Numbered from the stretch's first letter, positions 1 to 11,318 are shown. The stretch: DNA of 64,000 nt from Gonatopus flavifemur (GCA_018340375.1 JAFFJZ010000003.1:8370001-8434000), one strand, 5' to 3'. Notes: generated by a model from the sequence alone, not told the origin. Translations and numbers: made by a program.

Positions 1-216
1 GTTTTAGGAAGGAAGGAATCAATGGGAATCAAGAATCGGATCTTCGTTGTAGATGTACACCGAGAAAATTCCCCCACATTGCTGTTGGTGTAACTCCAAG
101 TATAGCGACTTTCACAAACATGTAGCTATATACGCTAAGCAAATGATCTCATCGAAACATGTTTGATCAGTTGAAGTGAAAGTGGATTTGGTAAGATCTC
201 TTTGGCTGGCATAAAC
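1..216. other. AT-rich non-coding DNA
   Basis: No open frame of note, no strong repeat and no RNA gene is visible. It is simply the left flank of the TIR element that follows. Confidence 0.5.
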
Positions 217-461
217 AACTACACTGAGAAAAGTTAACTGTAACCATTACCATGCGAAAATGGTAGTTGAATGACGGAATTTCTAAGTTGATGATGGCAA
301 CTACGTTATTTGGTATCCATCTTCATGTGAATGGTTACCATTCCCATGTGCATGAACATTGCGACGATTCTCCATAGTATCCGAAACCGAATTCGCGAGG
401 TTATCCTTCAATCACTATTTGTACATGGCAATCATTACATTCCCCTTCTCTCAGTGTAACT
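217..461. mobile_element. Short TIR element with AACT flanks
   Basis: The left end at 221 begins ACACTGAGA and the right end at 457 is its reverse complement. The arms stay alignable over about 34 bp, both reaching CCATG inward. The body between 221 and 457 is 237 bp with no coding frame. AACT lies directly outside both ends (217-220 and 458-461), which could be a 4-bp target duplication. This is a typical non-autonomous DNA transposon (MITE) layout. The superfamily cannot be named, because the TIR matches none I know well and a 4-bp duplication is weak evidence. Confidence 0.6.
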
Positions 462-1250
462 CTTTGTGGAGGCCACTGAACTGTGACTGAGGATTTGATT
501 TGGTTGAGAATTTATCATCCAAATTTTCTTCTTCAATGTAATTCAGTCTTTCTTCACAAAGGTCATCGACCTTTCTAATGAATTTTCCACGAAAAAAAGA
601 GCCGAATTTTTGACATTGCATTTTTTCCCATCAAATTTTCTGTTTTACAATCATTTCGTGTATTATTTTTTCATTATAGCGGTTGGAACATTCTAATATC
701 GGTTCACAGAAAATTTCCAGTCGAATCATTGTCATTTCCCGTATGCATTTTGTAGTATTTTCTTTTTTTTTGTGATCCAACTTGTTCGCAATCTTCTTTC
801 ACTTTATGAAAAATAGAAATCATATACTATTCCATACTCATAAATTTGATTCCACTCATCTATCGCTATAGGTATTCCCTGATGCAAACACTATAATCGA
901 TAATTTCAACATCCTTCATCGAATTAATACAATTCATTCCTTCCTTTCACATGAGTTGGCTTTTCAGACATAATGAACTTATATCACATACCTTTCAATG
1001 ACTACTAAGTCACGTTTGTAAAGTTTACTCTTGACGAAACATGGAACTGTATCCGTGAACGTTGCTCTCACTTCACGTATCGTTCTTCTATAAATTTCCA
1101 ATACCGTATATCAAGGAGCACATGTAATTCACGCTCATAGTACAATTCACATTCCACTTGTATCATCCGATGACTATACACGAAGAAAAGGAGCTTTCGA
1201 GAACGCCACGGGAAATAATAGAACCTCTTGAATCGAGCTCTGAGGTGACG
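462..1250. other. AT-rich non-coding DNA
   Basis: Poly-T and poly-A runs with scattered TTCGAATT-type words. I see no gene, repeat or RNA structure here. Confidence 0.5.
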
Positions 1251-1290
1251 AAGGGAGAGAGAAAGAGAGAGAGAGGGAAAGGAGGGAGAC
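1251..1290. repeat. Imperfect (GA)n purine tract
   Basis: An almost unbroken purine run of GA and GGGA units, directly readable. In animals such tracts can bind GAGA-type factors, but nothing here shows a promoter. It lies in a slightly GC-richer patch (about 1180-1360). Confidence 0.8.
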
Positions 1291-1361
1291 AGGTCGGTGA
1301 GTGAAACCCTTCGTTTCAAAATCTGCTTCGACGCTCGAGTACTTCGAACTGCTCGCATAGC

Positions 1362-1808
1362 ATGGAACCCATAGTGGATTTTAGCGCTTACTCGAGCATT
1401 TTAAGTCCTCGAATAGGCAAGCACCCATTTACCTTTTTCTCCTTTCCCTATGTATTCTACTTTTGCTCCGGTTTTCTATCTCATTCTTTCACGAACCGAC
1501 ATCTTTCGCTGCACCATATTTCTATCTCTTTTATTCATTCTCAAAAGGCAATGGGGATGGTGAGGCTGGTGATGGTAGGGGCGTTGGGACACTCGACAAC
1601 CTTCTCTAAATCCCTCTGTCTCGCGTTATTGGAGACAATTAGTATTCTCACAAGCTCTTACCGTCAACGAATGGCAGTCTTGCCTTTTTTTTTATCTTTT
1701 CGAGGAAAAAAAAACCAGTGGGTTCTGAAAGAGCAATATGTATACGTACATATAAGAGAAGAGGATCTTCAATGTGGGAAAGAAAATGAGAAATTTGTAG
1801 TTGAATGA
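1362..1808 (+). CDS. Unassigned 148-codon open frame
   Basis: An ATG-started frame of 148 codons ending in TGA. I do not recognise the product. Residues 20-60 are rich in Phe, Ser, His and Tyr and follow a pyrimidine-rich DNA stretch, and the middle has short hydrophobic runs. There is no signal peptide, domain or motif I can name. A second frame on the minus strand (1068-1358) begins 3 bp away in the opposite direction. That looks like a divergent pair but is probably accidental, since both sit in a low-complexity stretch with few stops. No splice sites or poly(A) signal support a gene. Most likely a chance frame. Confidence 0.1.
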   Translation: MEPIVDFSAYSSILSPRIGKHPFTFFSFPYVFYFCSGFLSHSFTNRHLSLHHISISFIHSQKAMGMVRLVMVGALGHSTTFSKSLCLALLETISILTSSYRQRMAVLPFFLSFRGKKNQWVLKEQYVYVHIREEDLQCGKENEKFVVE

Positions 1809-1888
1809 TCTTCACTGTAATCGGCTAGGACAAGAACAGTGATAGATTCAAGGGTCACGACTTACCATGAGTTTCGTATGAATACTAA

Positions 1889-1955
1889 GAGACCTCAGAT
1901 TCAGAAGGATTCCATGTACTCTCCCTGCTTTGGGAATTAGAATATCAGAGGTCTC
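1889..1955 (+). other. miRNA-like stem-loop
   Basis: GAGACCTC at 1889 pairs with GAGGTCTC ending at 1955. Pairing continues inward with a few mismatches to GGATTCC against GGAATTA around a roughly 19-nt loop. The size and the imperfect stem resemble an animal pre-miRNA, but neither arm carries a seed I know. An old small inverted repeat would look the same. Confidence 0.3.
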
Positions 1956-3482
1956 AGAGAAAGAGCACATACTGTGGTTTAAATCATTTCATACCGATGA
2001 TAATGAAGAGATATTATCCTTCGTTGGAAATTCTTATAAGATTCTCTGCTTCAGCGCATAAGCTCTTATATTATAACGCAGAGTTGGGTGGAACTTTGGA
2101 TAGTGATGATATATTGTGCATTGAAGCTTTTTGGTTCGACACAATGAACTTTTGTTTCAATTTTTCTTATATTTGAGTAACGTTGAATTTTTGAAACTAC
2201 TCAGTTCTATGAATTGTCACCTCATTTTGAATAACTGAATTGAAAAGAATGGTAACATTTCTAGCAAAAATAAGTCTTGCCACTTCATGGGCGATGTTCA
2301 GGCCCTTTTTAGTAACTAGCTTCCCTTTGAATACCTTGAAAGGTGCCAGACAACCCCTATAATTATTTTTACTGGGGACAATTACTATGTTTTCAAAATG
2401 ACTTCGAATAAATTTTGTGTTTGATAATATATTTCCAAAGAAGGCAAGTTTGTCAAGGCACAAGAGCTGAACGACTCGAAGCAATTTTTGTTTCATTTAA
2501 TTAGGCTCTTTTTCAGAACTTGGTGGAGTGGATATATTAGTTGCACCGCAGGTTTCCCATGAGAGTTCAAGGGATATTGTAGTTTGATAACTCAACAATA
2601 GAGAAGTTTCAACTATTCCTAAGTTTTATTGAACGTTGACTGTGATGAGAAAATTTATGAAACATCAATATTGAACTTCATTTTTATCAGATTGGAAATG
2701 AAATTGATTTCAGGATATATCATAAATAGACTGTGAACTTTGAATAGACTTTGTATGTCACATATTGTCTATAGATTCTACTTGAACGATATAAATCAAT
2801 ATCCAGCATCTTTCGATTTGAAAAACAAGTTTGTAACGTACTGTTTTACGTCATGAATGTGGAATAGGTATGCAAAAGATATGTAACATGAAAAATCTGT
2901 ATTTGCATAAACTTCCGCAGTCTAATAATGAATTCACGAACCAAGATGAAACAAGATTCATTCTGGTCATTCACCGATTCAACTTGAAAGAAGCATATCA
3001 TTCTCTCTTGAGAAATTTTTTTACTTCTTCTTAAATTTGTAATTCGTTGAATTTCAAAAGTTACAGTTTTCCTTCAAAGCGTCTTCGTGACCTTGCAAAA
3101 GTAGTTGAACTTGGTGAGCTGATTTCGTTATCGTTGTAATTCGAATCTTCGTTAACGCTCTTCAACTTTCAAATCTTCATTTGATTTTATTCAGTCTCGA
3201 ACACAGAGTAGCTGCGAAATGTGGTTTCTATTCGCTTTAACACGGAGAGAAGAGAATGTTAATATTTACTATGCCAACATAGTATTCAGTCTTATTTCTT
3301 GCTCTTTTCAACGCAAGAGTTTTGAATATAGCTTGGTACAAAGCTGATTTTCAAGCCTTAGTAATGTATGTAGAGGTAATGTTGATCGGTATTTGATAAT
3401 TTGCTGTATTGATAAAGTAAATGGATCAGTTTTAGCTCTCGTATATTCCCAGACCCTGAGATTTCCTGCAAAGATCTTCCTA
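1956..3482. other. AT-rich non-coding DNA
   Basis: Only short frames (a 99-codon minus-strand frame at 2197-2496 has no recognisable product). No clear repeat or RNA gene. Confidence 0.5.
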
Positions 3483-3690
3483 GATGGAGCTGAAGCTAGC
3501 AGACGTAAACTAGCAGACCGACGATACTTCTATAAACTGAAGTAATGTGAATTTAAATTTTTTCAAAATACATATTCTTAAAGATGACGATTCGAGAATT
3601 TCATTGGCGTCGGTTTCATCATTCTACGAGAATTCTACAATGAGCTGGAGTTCAAGTCTGCCAGCTCAAATCTGCTAGTTTCAGCTTCAT
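3483..3690. mobile_element. TIR element, ATGAAGCTGAAACT family, copy 1
   Basis: The left end reads ATGGAGCTGAAGCTAGCAG. The right end, reverse-complemented from 3690, reads ATGAAGCTGAAACTAGCAG, differing at two positions. Inside each end a second, diverged AGCAGAC or GGCAGAC word repeats. The element is 208 bp without a frame that could encode a transposase. The same terminal sequence bounds the element at 12256-12415, so this is a dispersed family and not a chance palindrome. Superfamily not determined. Confidence 0.6.
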
Positions 3691-3966
3691 TCTCCCTAGG
3701 TCTGCATAGGGAAGGGAACTTGGTGAAATGCATTTTATGTAACAACAGAGAACTTGTCAACATAAATTGTAGGTTCGACGCTATGGATGGGAAGGACAAA
3801 TTCATGATTTTACCAACAGATATTGATGAACGTGTTACGAGCAGAAAAATGAGATAGTTATGGCAGCCACTCACTTTTTTAGCTCCTTGTTTTCGCTACT
3901 ATAGCTGCAATAATTTGAGCTATAGCTATCCATTAGGTATTACAGTAGGAAATCGTGGCTGTGTTT

Positions 3967-4099
3967 GATATTTGGATAGCTGAATGATTTAGCTGTGAAA
4001 TTCTTGTTGTAGCCGCGAAATTTTCCGCTGTAACCGCTGAATGAGTAATTGTGGTAGCTGACAAATAACTCACGCAGCTAATTTTTAGTCATCCAAATA
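3967..4099. mobile_element. Short MITE with GATATTTGGAT ends, copy 1
   Basis: A 133-bp segment begins GATATTTGGATAGCT and ends CATCCAAATA. Its interior is dense in TAGCTG and AGCTG words. A 17-bp identity at the left end (TTGATATTTGGATAGCT, from 3965) and the same inverted end recur at 51087-51207. Two copies with matching ends and different middles fit a non-autonomous TIR family. No clear target duplication. Confidence 0.55.
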
Positions 4100-4369
4100 A
4101 TAGCTAATTGTCACCTGCCGTGTAGTTTAGCAATTCAATGTTCATGACACAGTGACGTTCTTTTTTATTCTTGTATACCAATTTCATTGTTGGATTTCTT
4201 AACAAAAATTCGCAATCATTTATTTCTCTTATTAATAGGTCTTGTAGGGATTTTATTCATTTTGATTCCTGATATATTCACGTTTTTTGTTAGAAAAGAA
4301 GAAAACAAAATTCGCTTTAATAGCGAAATCTGATTTCTGTGGGTATATTTTGCTTGAAAATCAAACTTC
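4100..4369. other. AT-rich non-coding DNA
   Basis: Non-coding DNA between two inverted repeats. The part after about 4290 keeps AGC and GCTGT words that may be an older, decayed relative of the preceding MITE. Confidence 0.4.
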
Positions 4370-4404
4370 TTGCTGTGGAAGCAATCTACTTGCTACCACA
4401 GCAA
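4370..4404. repeat. Compact perfect hairpin
   Basis: TTGCTGTGG pairs exactly with CCACAGCAA. A second 4-bp stem (GCAA with TTGC) lies inside, separated by a 2-nt bulge on each side. It is the strongest short stem in a region (about 4290-4560) rich in small GCTG palindromes. The function is unknown, and a decayed foldback element is most likely. Confidence 0.45.
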
Positions 4405-5510
4405 TTTTTTCAGCTTTGGCAGCAAAAAATCTCGGCTCCTCCAGTGAGAATTTTTTTCTATCCTGTATACAATACGGAAAAAGTTGCTGTTTTAGTTGAT
4501 CATGTTATTCCTTTAGCAATCTAAATCACTGTGGCAGTGAATTTTTAGCTAGATTAGTAAAAAGATTTGCTATTTCATGTATAATTACCGCCCACCTGAT
4601 TCGTGGATCACATTCACTCGACCAACTGCGCTCAATTTTCAAATTTCGCCTCATATTCATCCATCGATTTCGTAAACTATTATATTCCACGCCAAAGATC
4701 CCTCCCCCGAGTACAAAACTCTCTGAATCCAAGAATCACAATTCCGAAGTAAAATCTCATTCCGAAAAGATGGTATCATTCATACGCAAAAACAAATTTC
4801 TTTCGATTTTTCGCCTGACTGTACAATTAATCTTCATTTCCTGAAATTCTATTACACGCGATCATATCTTCTTATTATCTTTCTCCTTCCATCTCTGCTT
4901 TATTGTGGTCGTTCACATTCCACAAATTATGAAATGTTTTCCTTTCTTTACATATCTCATTACTCGTCGTATATTCTCTTTTATGTTTCCTTCAAATCCT
5001 TCATTTTCCCGGTACAAGAGGTAAAATGCAAACCTTATCCCTGTGTTTTCAATTTAATTTCATTCCATGCGCCCAAGTGGTTATCACGTTTTGCCAAGAT
5101 AGCATTGTTCATGTATTCTGATATTCGTTTTTCACTATCTAGTCGCCGTTGTATAACAGACTCACTGTTCGGAATATCAGAGATATCGGTACATGAAATT
5201 TGGATTGAAAACCTTCGCTTCGATCGATTTTAGTGGAATCTTCTATTTGTGTGAACATTTTTTTCTATTCCCAAGGTACTTTTGGTATTGATATTGTTTT
5301 CTACTCTTGTTCCGAATTTCATTTCCTGGCATCCATTGACTTGGAATTCTTGTCCTGGAATGGAAAATTCAGTTTGGAAAATGAACATGTTGTACTCTGA
5401 ATTTCAAACACCTCACGAAAACAGAAATACTTGCGGCAACCATTCACGTAGTCGATTTTCGACCGCACTGCAAATGCAAGTGTTGCATTTGAATACATTC
5501 GGAGTGTTTG
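4405..5510. other. AT-rich non-coding DNA
   Basis: Short frames only, including 99- and 82-codon plus-strand frames at 4934 and 5282 with no recognisable product. No clear repeats. Confidence 0.5.
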
Positions 5511-5622
5511 AATCGTGTAGTCACTTTTGACTGAGATGAAGTTCAAAACATTTTATTCATTTCATGGATGTATTCACACGCTTTTGGGAGGCGTTTGAAA
5601 AGTGACTAGGTACACGATTTAA
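5511..5622. repeat. Foldback with TCACTTTT arms
   Basis: AATCGTGTAGTCACTTTT at 5511 is matched in inverted orientation by a sequence ending at about 5621, whose reverse complement begins AAATCGTGTACC and continues TAGTCACTTTT. Arms are about 20 bp, with a 3-bp gap in one. The roughly 70-bp loop is AT-rich. Likely a small non-autonomous element. Confidence 0.45.
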
Positions 5623-7690
5623 ATACCCTAACATAGTCAGAAATTTCTTGAACGTTTTTAAATCGTTTTGAAAATGTTTTGGCTGTTTTGAGAACGTTTC
5701 ATTAAACTCTGAGTGTTGTTAAGGAAGAGGTTGCATAATCACTTCTCGCAAATAGATGACAATCGAATAGCTGATGCAAGTATTTTTTTTCTTGGCACGA
5801 TAATCGAAAGTACTGTTTAAAAAGTTGTGCTTTGGCCATGGTTTATACAATTCTGTTTCAGTTTTACACCGCATCTCCAGAGAACATGAGCATCGTAAGT
5901 CAGTTTTAGATTGTTTGTAAGTTGATGTACGTTCAATGAAGGTTCTTATCCTCGCACGCCTAATTTACGTTGATAGAACGTTTTTATGAAGCTTCGTGTT
6001 TTCTTGGTGCAGTGACACTTCGTATCCATAAATCTGAACAATAATTATGATGCATTCGATGCGTATTAGATCACTGTCAAGACTCGATCATTACATTTTA
6101 TTTATTATATATAGTAGTTATTGTCAAAGCATATTCCACGAATTACGAATTTCATTTTTATTCGCGTATTTTATCACGTCAGGTTAATAATTTCGTATAT
6201 TCACGAAGCTAGAAAATTGTCAGAGAATTGACATCTCACATTTTATGTTCCAAGCTCTTGAATTGATGCAGATGTTTACATTTCACTCAAACGCAGTGTT
6301 TTATCGCCATTCTCGAAATACCCAAGAACACGATAATGGGACGCGAAATGAAACCCCGAGTAAACGTCGCATTGTTTTTAGAGATTAATGATTCGATTCA
6401 GTATTCGATGGATGTTGCAGGGAGATAACGACTTCAAGGTATTCCTGGAAATCGTGGTTACGTTTCATCAAGACGAAATTGTGAACTCATTCAAAAATAC
6501 ATATCAAAATTCCTCACTTTCGTACTATAGTGTATGTACATTGTGGGATTTCGTTGGAATATTTCAAGATAAGAGAACGTAGTTAGTGCATGTATAAGAT
6601 TTAAACGCTTCTCTCATCTGACCGTAACTAAATACTACACGAAAATAGACCATACGTATAGTTTATTCAAATAAACCTCCTTGTCCTTACCAAACATTCG
6701 TTGTTGAAAGAGCAGGAAATGTACATGTTCGGTAGACTATCTCTCTGAATTTGCAGTGTTTATCTCTTTTGGTACGTGAGAAGGAATGAAGTTACATTCC
6801 GAGCGCGAGAAGAGATTTTACTGTATGTGCGTCTATTCGTGATTTATTTATTTTGAGACATTTTTGAAATGATTCGCTCTTGGAGTCGTAATTGAATGTA
6901 TTCTGATTTTGTTTGCGAAGGAGCGGAAGTAGTGGGCAAATACAGTTGTTATTATACACGATACTAATGATTTTGAAACTGGGTACCACAATTCTCTCAC
7001 TCCAAATGTTTCTTGATAGCAAAAACCATTTCCAACTTATTCAGTGCATAAATTACACAATTTGTAGAAAAAAAAATAATAAGAAGTATGCATAGCAATG
7101 AATTAGAACTATCAATTCTTTCCATATCAATTCTTCTTTTCATGTAGATTATATATGAAATCATCGTCAACTCCGTTGGATCATTAAAATTTATTTGAAC
7201 CATGGAATCAATCAATATCAACGCATAGCAATGAAATTGGTGAACTCGAATCCAAACCCATAAACGAATTCAACTATTAACTCTTCCATGAAGAAACTCA
7301 TGATATCGATTGACTTCGAATAGCTAATAATTCAAGTTATGGAAGTTGGAATGAATTCTAATATTCCAAGAACGATGTGAGAGAGAGGGAGTTCCAAACG
7401 TGAAAAATTCGTGCTCGGTGCATCGACTCAAACGTAATAGAATCTCAAATTCAGTGCGATCATTGTTGGTACACCGATAACTCTGTAAAAAAACAACGCG
7501 AGACCGCGTTTTCATTGCGATGTGACAGAATGATTTCATTTTTAATTCTATATCAAAATAAGAGAAACAAATATTTCTAGCGATTGTGTAGTCGTGAATT
7601 TTGTTAACAGGAAGAAAGAATGAGATCCGTTTGATGAAGGTTATGGCTCGATACGGTGGAATATTTTTATAGTGACAATGGGAGAAGATA
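5623..7690. other. AT-rich non-coding DNA
   Basis: Many TTCGAATT and AATTCGAT words and only short frames. No transposon ends, RNA gene or exon that I can support. Confidence 0.5.
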
Positions 7691-7756
7691 TTTCACACGG
7701 TACCACGAAAGACACCAGGAAACGACACTTTGTGCACGTTGCGGGATGTGCAATAA

Positions 7757-8227
7757 ATGTCGGAGGAACATAGCTTAAGGCTGACCAGACCGGGACGTTT
7801 GCCAACTTGGGTTCAGGCAATGACGACAGTGCTTCGTTTCACGTATCTTGTTGGTCTTTCTGAACTGACTTTCCCTCGAATGTACTCCCGAAACCCCTTT
7901 CCCACCCAGCGATACCGGCTCAACCACCCGCATTCGAGCGGGAGTGTAGTTAGCATCGTCACATTGACGGCACGTTTGTCCTATAGTTTAAAAGCGCCTC
8001 CTGTTACTTCGGAAATACCTCCTTCCACCATGGACGAGAGGAACCCTCAACACCATCCACTTCCTCTCCCTTGTCCTTCCTACACTCACAACTTGACTCT
8101 CTTTTCTCAACTCACTTCCTTCTCCCAATATAGTTTCGAATTTCAGAGTTCTCTGGATCCACGGTTGGCAACGAAACTGCAGAAACTGTCGAGTTGCAAA
8201 TGTATCGTTAGCCACGACGTGCTTTGA
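7757..8227 (+). CDS. Unassigned 156-codon open frame in a GC-richer patch
   Basis: An ATG-started frame of 156 codons ending in TGA. The N-terminal half is mixed. Residues about 85-125 are dominated by Pro, Leu, Ser and Thr and come from a pyrimidine-rich DNA stretch, so low stop density there is expected. No domain, signal peptide or motif is recognisable. A long polypyrimidine run ending in CCCAATATAG near 8130 would be a good splice acceptor, so part of this patch could be an exon edge, but I cannot find a matching donor or a conserved peptide. A minus-strand frame overlaps 7988-8242. Chance or conserved non-coding DNA is more likely than a gene. Confidence 0.15.
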   Translation: MSEEHSLRLTRPGRLPTWVQAMTTVLRFTYLVGLSELTFPRMYSRNPFPTQRYRLNHPHSSGSVVSIVTLTARLSYSLKAPPVTSEIPPSTMDERNPQHHPLPLPCPSYTHNLTLFSQLTSFSQYSFEFQSSLDPRLATKLQKLSSCKCIVSHDVL

Positions 8228-8242
8228 GAGTTTGAATTCCAA

Positions 8243-9330
8243 AGCGTATTTATCTTTCTCGCTGTTTTCCTATATTCATTTAATCTTCATCTCCTCTTTC
8301 TTGATGCTTAAACTCCCATCGAAAGAATGACACATGCATGCGCAGACGATGAATAATCACGTGTCTCTCACTTCCCTGTTTTGCTGTTTTAATTAGATAT
8401 TATTATTATAAAAATTCTAATATTTTCTGCCTGAATTGACTGTAAATCCATAATATTCCATTCACAGCTCAACCGTGGACACATCTGTGAGGCGATTTGA
8501 AATTTATAGACGGTATACCGATGGTTAATTTTTCCTCATAATTCAAAGTTTGCCGAAAATAAGGTTTCATAAATTCAACCTGATTCCGAATATTCCGTCA
8601 ACTCGAGAGGAAGTTTTATTACCGTAAAAATATGTCGTCAACCAAGATGTGCCTTGAGGGGCAAAATTTTCTCTGCTCACCCTTTACGACCCTCTCGTCT
8701 ACAGCTTGTGGGTAAGGGTCTCACAATGAGTGTGCGTGAGTACTTCACGGACGAAATGGCCGAGATATATACTCAATCTTCTATTATATATAGGTGTACA
8801 CGGAGAGAGAAGGATTGTTAATTTAATAAAATCCAATTCCGCAGTTGGAGTTTCTTGTGTCAACATGTATGTCATATTGAAGTTCCGAAAGGGATGAAAA
8901 AATCATGCGGAAACTGCGTACTTTGGTTTTTTATCTTCATCTCGTTAATTATCGGAAAGATTTGACGATCATCGCAAAGTTCCATGATTTTCTTTCAAAT
9001 TGATGGTATTTTGTTTTATGTTATTCGAAGAGATATAATTGGCCGTAATGCTCACATATGTCCGGATGATTGAACCTCATTTGGAAGTACAAGGGTTGCC
9101 GAGATTAACTCAAAGACGGTTCAAAGTTGGAGAGATTTACCAGACAAGCCGTCATATCATTGTAACGATACTCTGTACACTTGGTATTACCATGATCAAG
9201 GGTTATGAAATATTAGATGAGACGATTTAGAGAGATTCAAAAGTTTTTGAATATTTTCTCAGAGAGATACGTGGATTGTTTTCTGTCCATTGATCAATTT
9301 CACATATTCTCTTGAATTGTAGAAATTATT
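8243..9330. other. AT-rich non-coding DNA
   Basis: A GC-richer patch at about 8640-8770 has no coherent frame. Otherwise AT-rich and featureless. Confidence 0.5.
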
Positions 9331-9437
9331 CCACTCAGCACCACAATCTCAGAAGAATTTTTAAAGAATTTATAAAGAACATAATCAGTTAAATGAGAAT
9401 TTGTTATAAATTCTTCTGAGACTGCGGTGCTGTGTGG
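9331..9437. mobile_element. 107-bp hairpin element
   Basis: Thirty bases from CCACTCAGCACC at 9331 are matched by the reverse complement of the segment ending at 9437 (CCACACAGCACC), with three differences in 30. The arms end inward in CAGAAGAATTT. The AT-rich loop is about 47 bp. This is a small foldback or MITE. GTGCTGCGTGGG near 19409 resembles one end and may be a remnant of the same family. Confidence 0.6.
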
Positions 9438-11022
9438 GGTTCTTCTTAATCCCCTCTTCGTGGAGTGATGGTTTTTTCCATCGAACGGAATATTTTATCT
9501 TTTAGATGTTGAATCTTGCACGAGTGAAGAAAAAGAAGAGATGCAGCAAATATTACACAGAGAAAAATTTGGCTACATTTTCACGCAGTACAAATGATTG
9601 TGTGAAATATTCAACAGTTTTGACTGCGTATAGTGTAAAAATTCTCCAAACATGGAGGAGGTTTTATTATGTAACATACATTGTGCTACAGAAATTTCTT
9701 CTCCACCCGATAATAAATGCTTTGAAAGTATATCCCGTAAGAGAGTAAAGTAAAAAAAGAAGATGAAGGAATTAGTAGAAGCAAATATCCTTTGAATATT
9801 CTAGAGTTCTCAATTTGAACAGTCATTAGTCCTCGGTACATATCATTACGAAAATTGTATTTTAATTTGAATATTATTGTATGGTATCTTGATCGAATGA
9901 TTATTAAAGCCATAAACAAGTTCTTCATTCCGCGATCTCGCAGTGCTCTGCTATGAATGTTTTATCAGGAATCACGTAAAGATCTCCCTCAGGTCCTATA
10001 TCTTCTTATGATCATCATTATTATTATATGGCTGTGTACCTAAGAAAATCGTACGCAGTTGAATATTACTACTTATTATTACAGTATGACTGATATTATC
10101 TTGTATAATGAATTCTCCAGGTGTTTGTAGAACATTTCAACACAGTCCTGATTTTCATTGTCTGTGCATTGAATGTACAAGTTTCTTAGCATGTCTTTGA
10201 ATTTTTGCATAATGTATTCATACAGAAATATGTTTGAATATTTTTCTTCCATTTTCTAAGAAACACAATTTGGAAACTTTTTGTCTCCAGAATACTTACA
10301 TTGAAATTTCAGTGGAAGGAATGATCTATGATCATTAGCAGTCAATTTAGAGATGCCTCGATATGGCAGGGTGGAAAGTTGATTAAAAAATAATTGATTT
10401 GACATTTTTGTTTTTCTTGTCTTGCAATGAAAGATGTTAGAATAAATGGAACAATAATTAGTTCAAATTCTCAATTTTGTAATTTTCTCAAGAATAAATT
10501 GGCATGAAAGAGTCGTTTTCCACAAAACATGTAATGAACAAGGTCCTGGGATGTCTCAATGATTTTTTAAATGTATTTATATAGCGACACAGCATTTACA
10601 AATAATCCAAAAATTTTAATACATTTTTATTGTTTTTGTTTCAGGTATGTGGAGTCCTTTTCTAAATTTCTCTCAACAACAAAAATGGATTTGTGAGTAC
10701 AAGAAGTATGATTTTTCCTTTATTGCTCCTTGCAGTGGAATCAATTATTGAAGATGTGAGATGAGAATTAATTCTGTTTCCTGATATTTGATTTTGAGTG
10801 CGGCATCCTGAACAATTCCACAAAATATGGCTCTGTCTGGGAATATCAGAGATGAGAATTATTACTCATTAGAAATATAAAAACTGGTATTTTGCAGCGA
10901 TAATTGAAGTTCTCATTCGATTATTCCTATAGGTGTAATATCTATTTTGAGGAGTCTAAAAAATTCGTCGAGTAGATAAATTATCATTTAGAAGGAGAGG
11001 AATTTCAATAATCCGTTGGAAA
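9438..11022. other. AT-rich non-coding DNA
   Basis: Two overlapping 80-codon frames on opposite strands (9506-9928) have no recognisable product. A short ATT-rich run lies near 10015. No repeat or RNA gene stands out. Confidence 0.5.
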
Positions 11023-11318
11023 ATGGCAACACGTAAAAAACAACGAGCGAAAAGGACGAACAAATTGTATAAATACTCGCAAGAAGTCCAAATCGTTGTG
11101 ATACGAGTGAGCAACTTTGGGAAAAAAGGTCAAGCTTTATCATATGACACTCTGAAAAGACGTTTAGTGGCTAATAACGTGAAATATCAAAGCACGGTGA
11201 AGAAACCTTTTCTGCCTACGAAAAAAAAAACACGTTGACAAAATGAATGACTTTGTCACGAGAAAATATCGATCATGATTGGGATAATGTCATTTTTTCT
11301 GACCAAACATCTTTTTGA
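11023..11318 (+). pseudogene. Tc1-like transposase relic
   Basis: The first frame (11023-11238, 71 codons) ends in a block typical of Tc1-family transposases: an S-x-x-T-L-K-R-R-L core followed by KKPFLPTKKK. After a frameshift in the A-run at 11219-11230, a second frame carries D-W-D-N-V-I-F-S-D at 11277-11303. This matches the W-x-x-V-I-F-S-D motif that holds the first catalytic Asp of the DDE domain (codon at 11301). In-frame stops lie at 11244 and 11316, and the rest of the catalytic domain (second D and final D/E) is not recognisable. The first 35 residues are Lys/Arg-rich and would cover the DNA-binding region, but no clear helix-turn-helix is readable. It is a dead fragment. Family assignment is fairly secure; the exact lineage is not. 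Confidence 0.65.

Noticed and set aside
8640..8770. Tiny putative exon between CTACAG and GTAAGGG
   Set aside because: Only a few bases would lie between the signals, and such pairs arise by chance.
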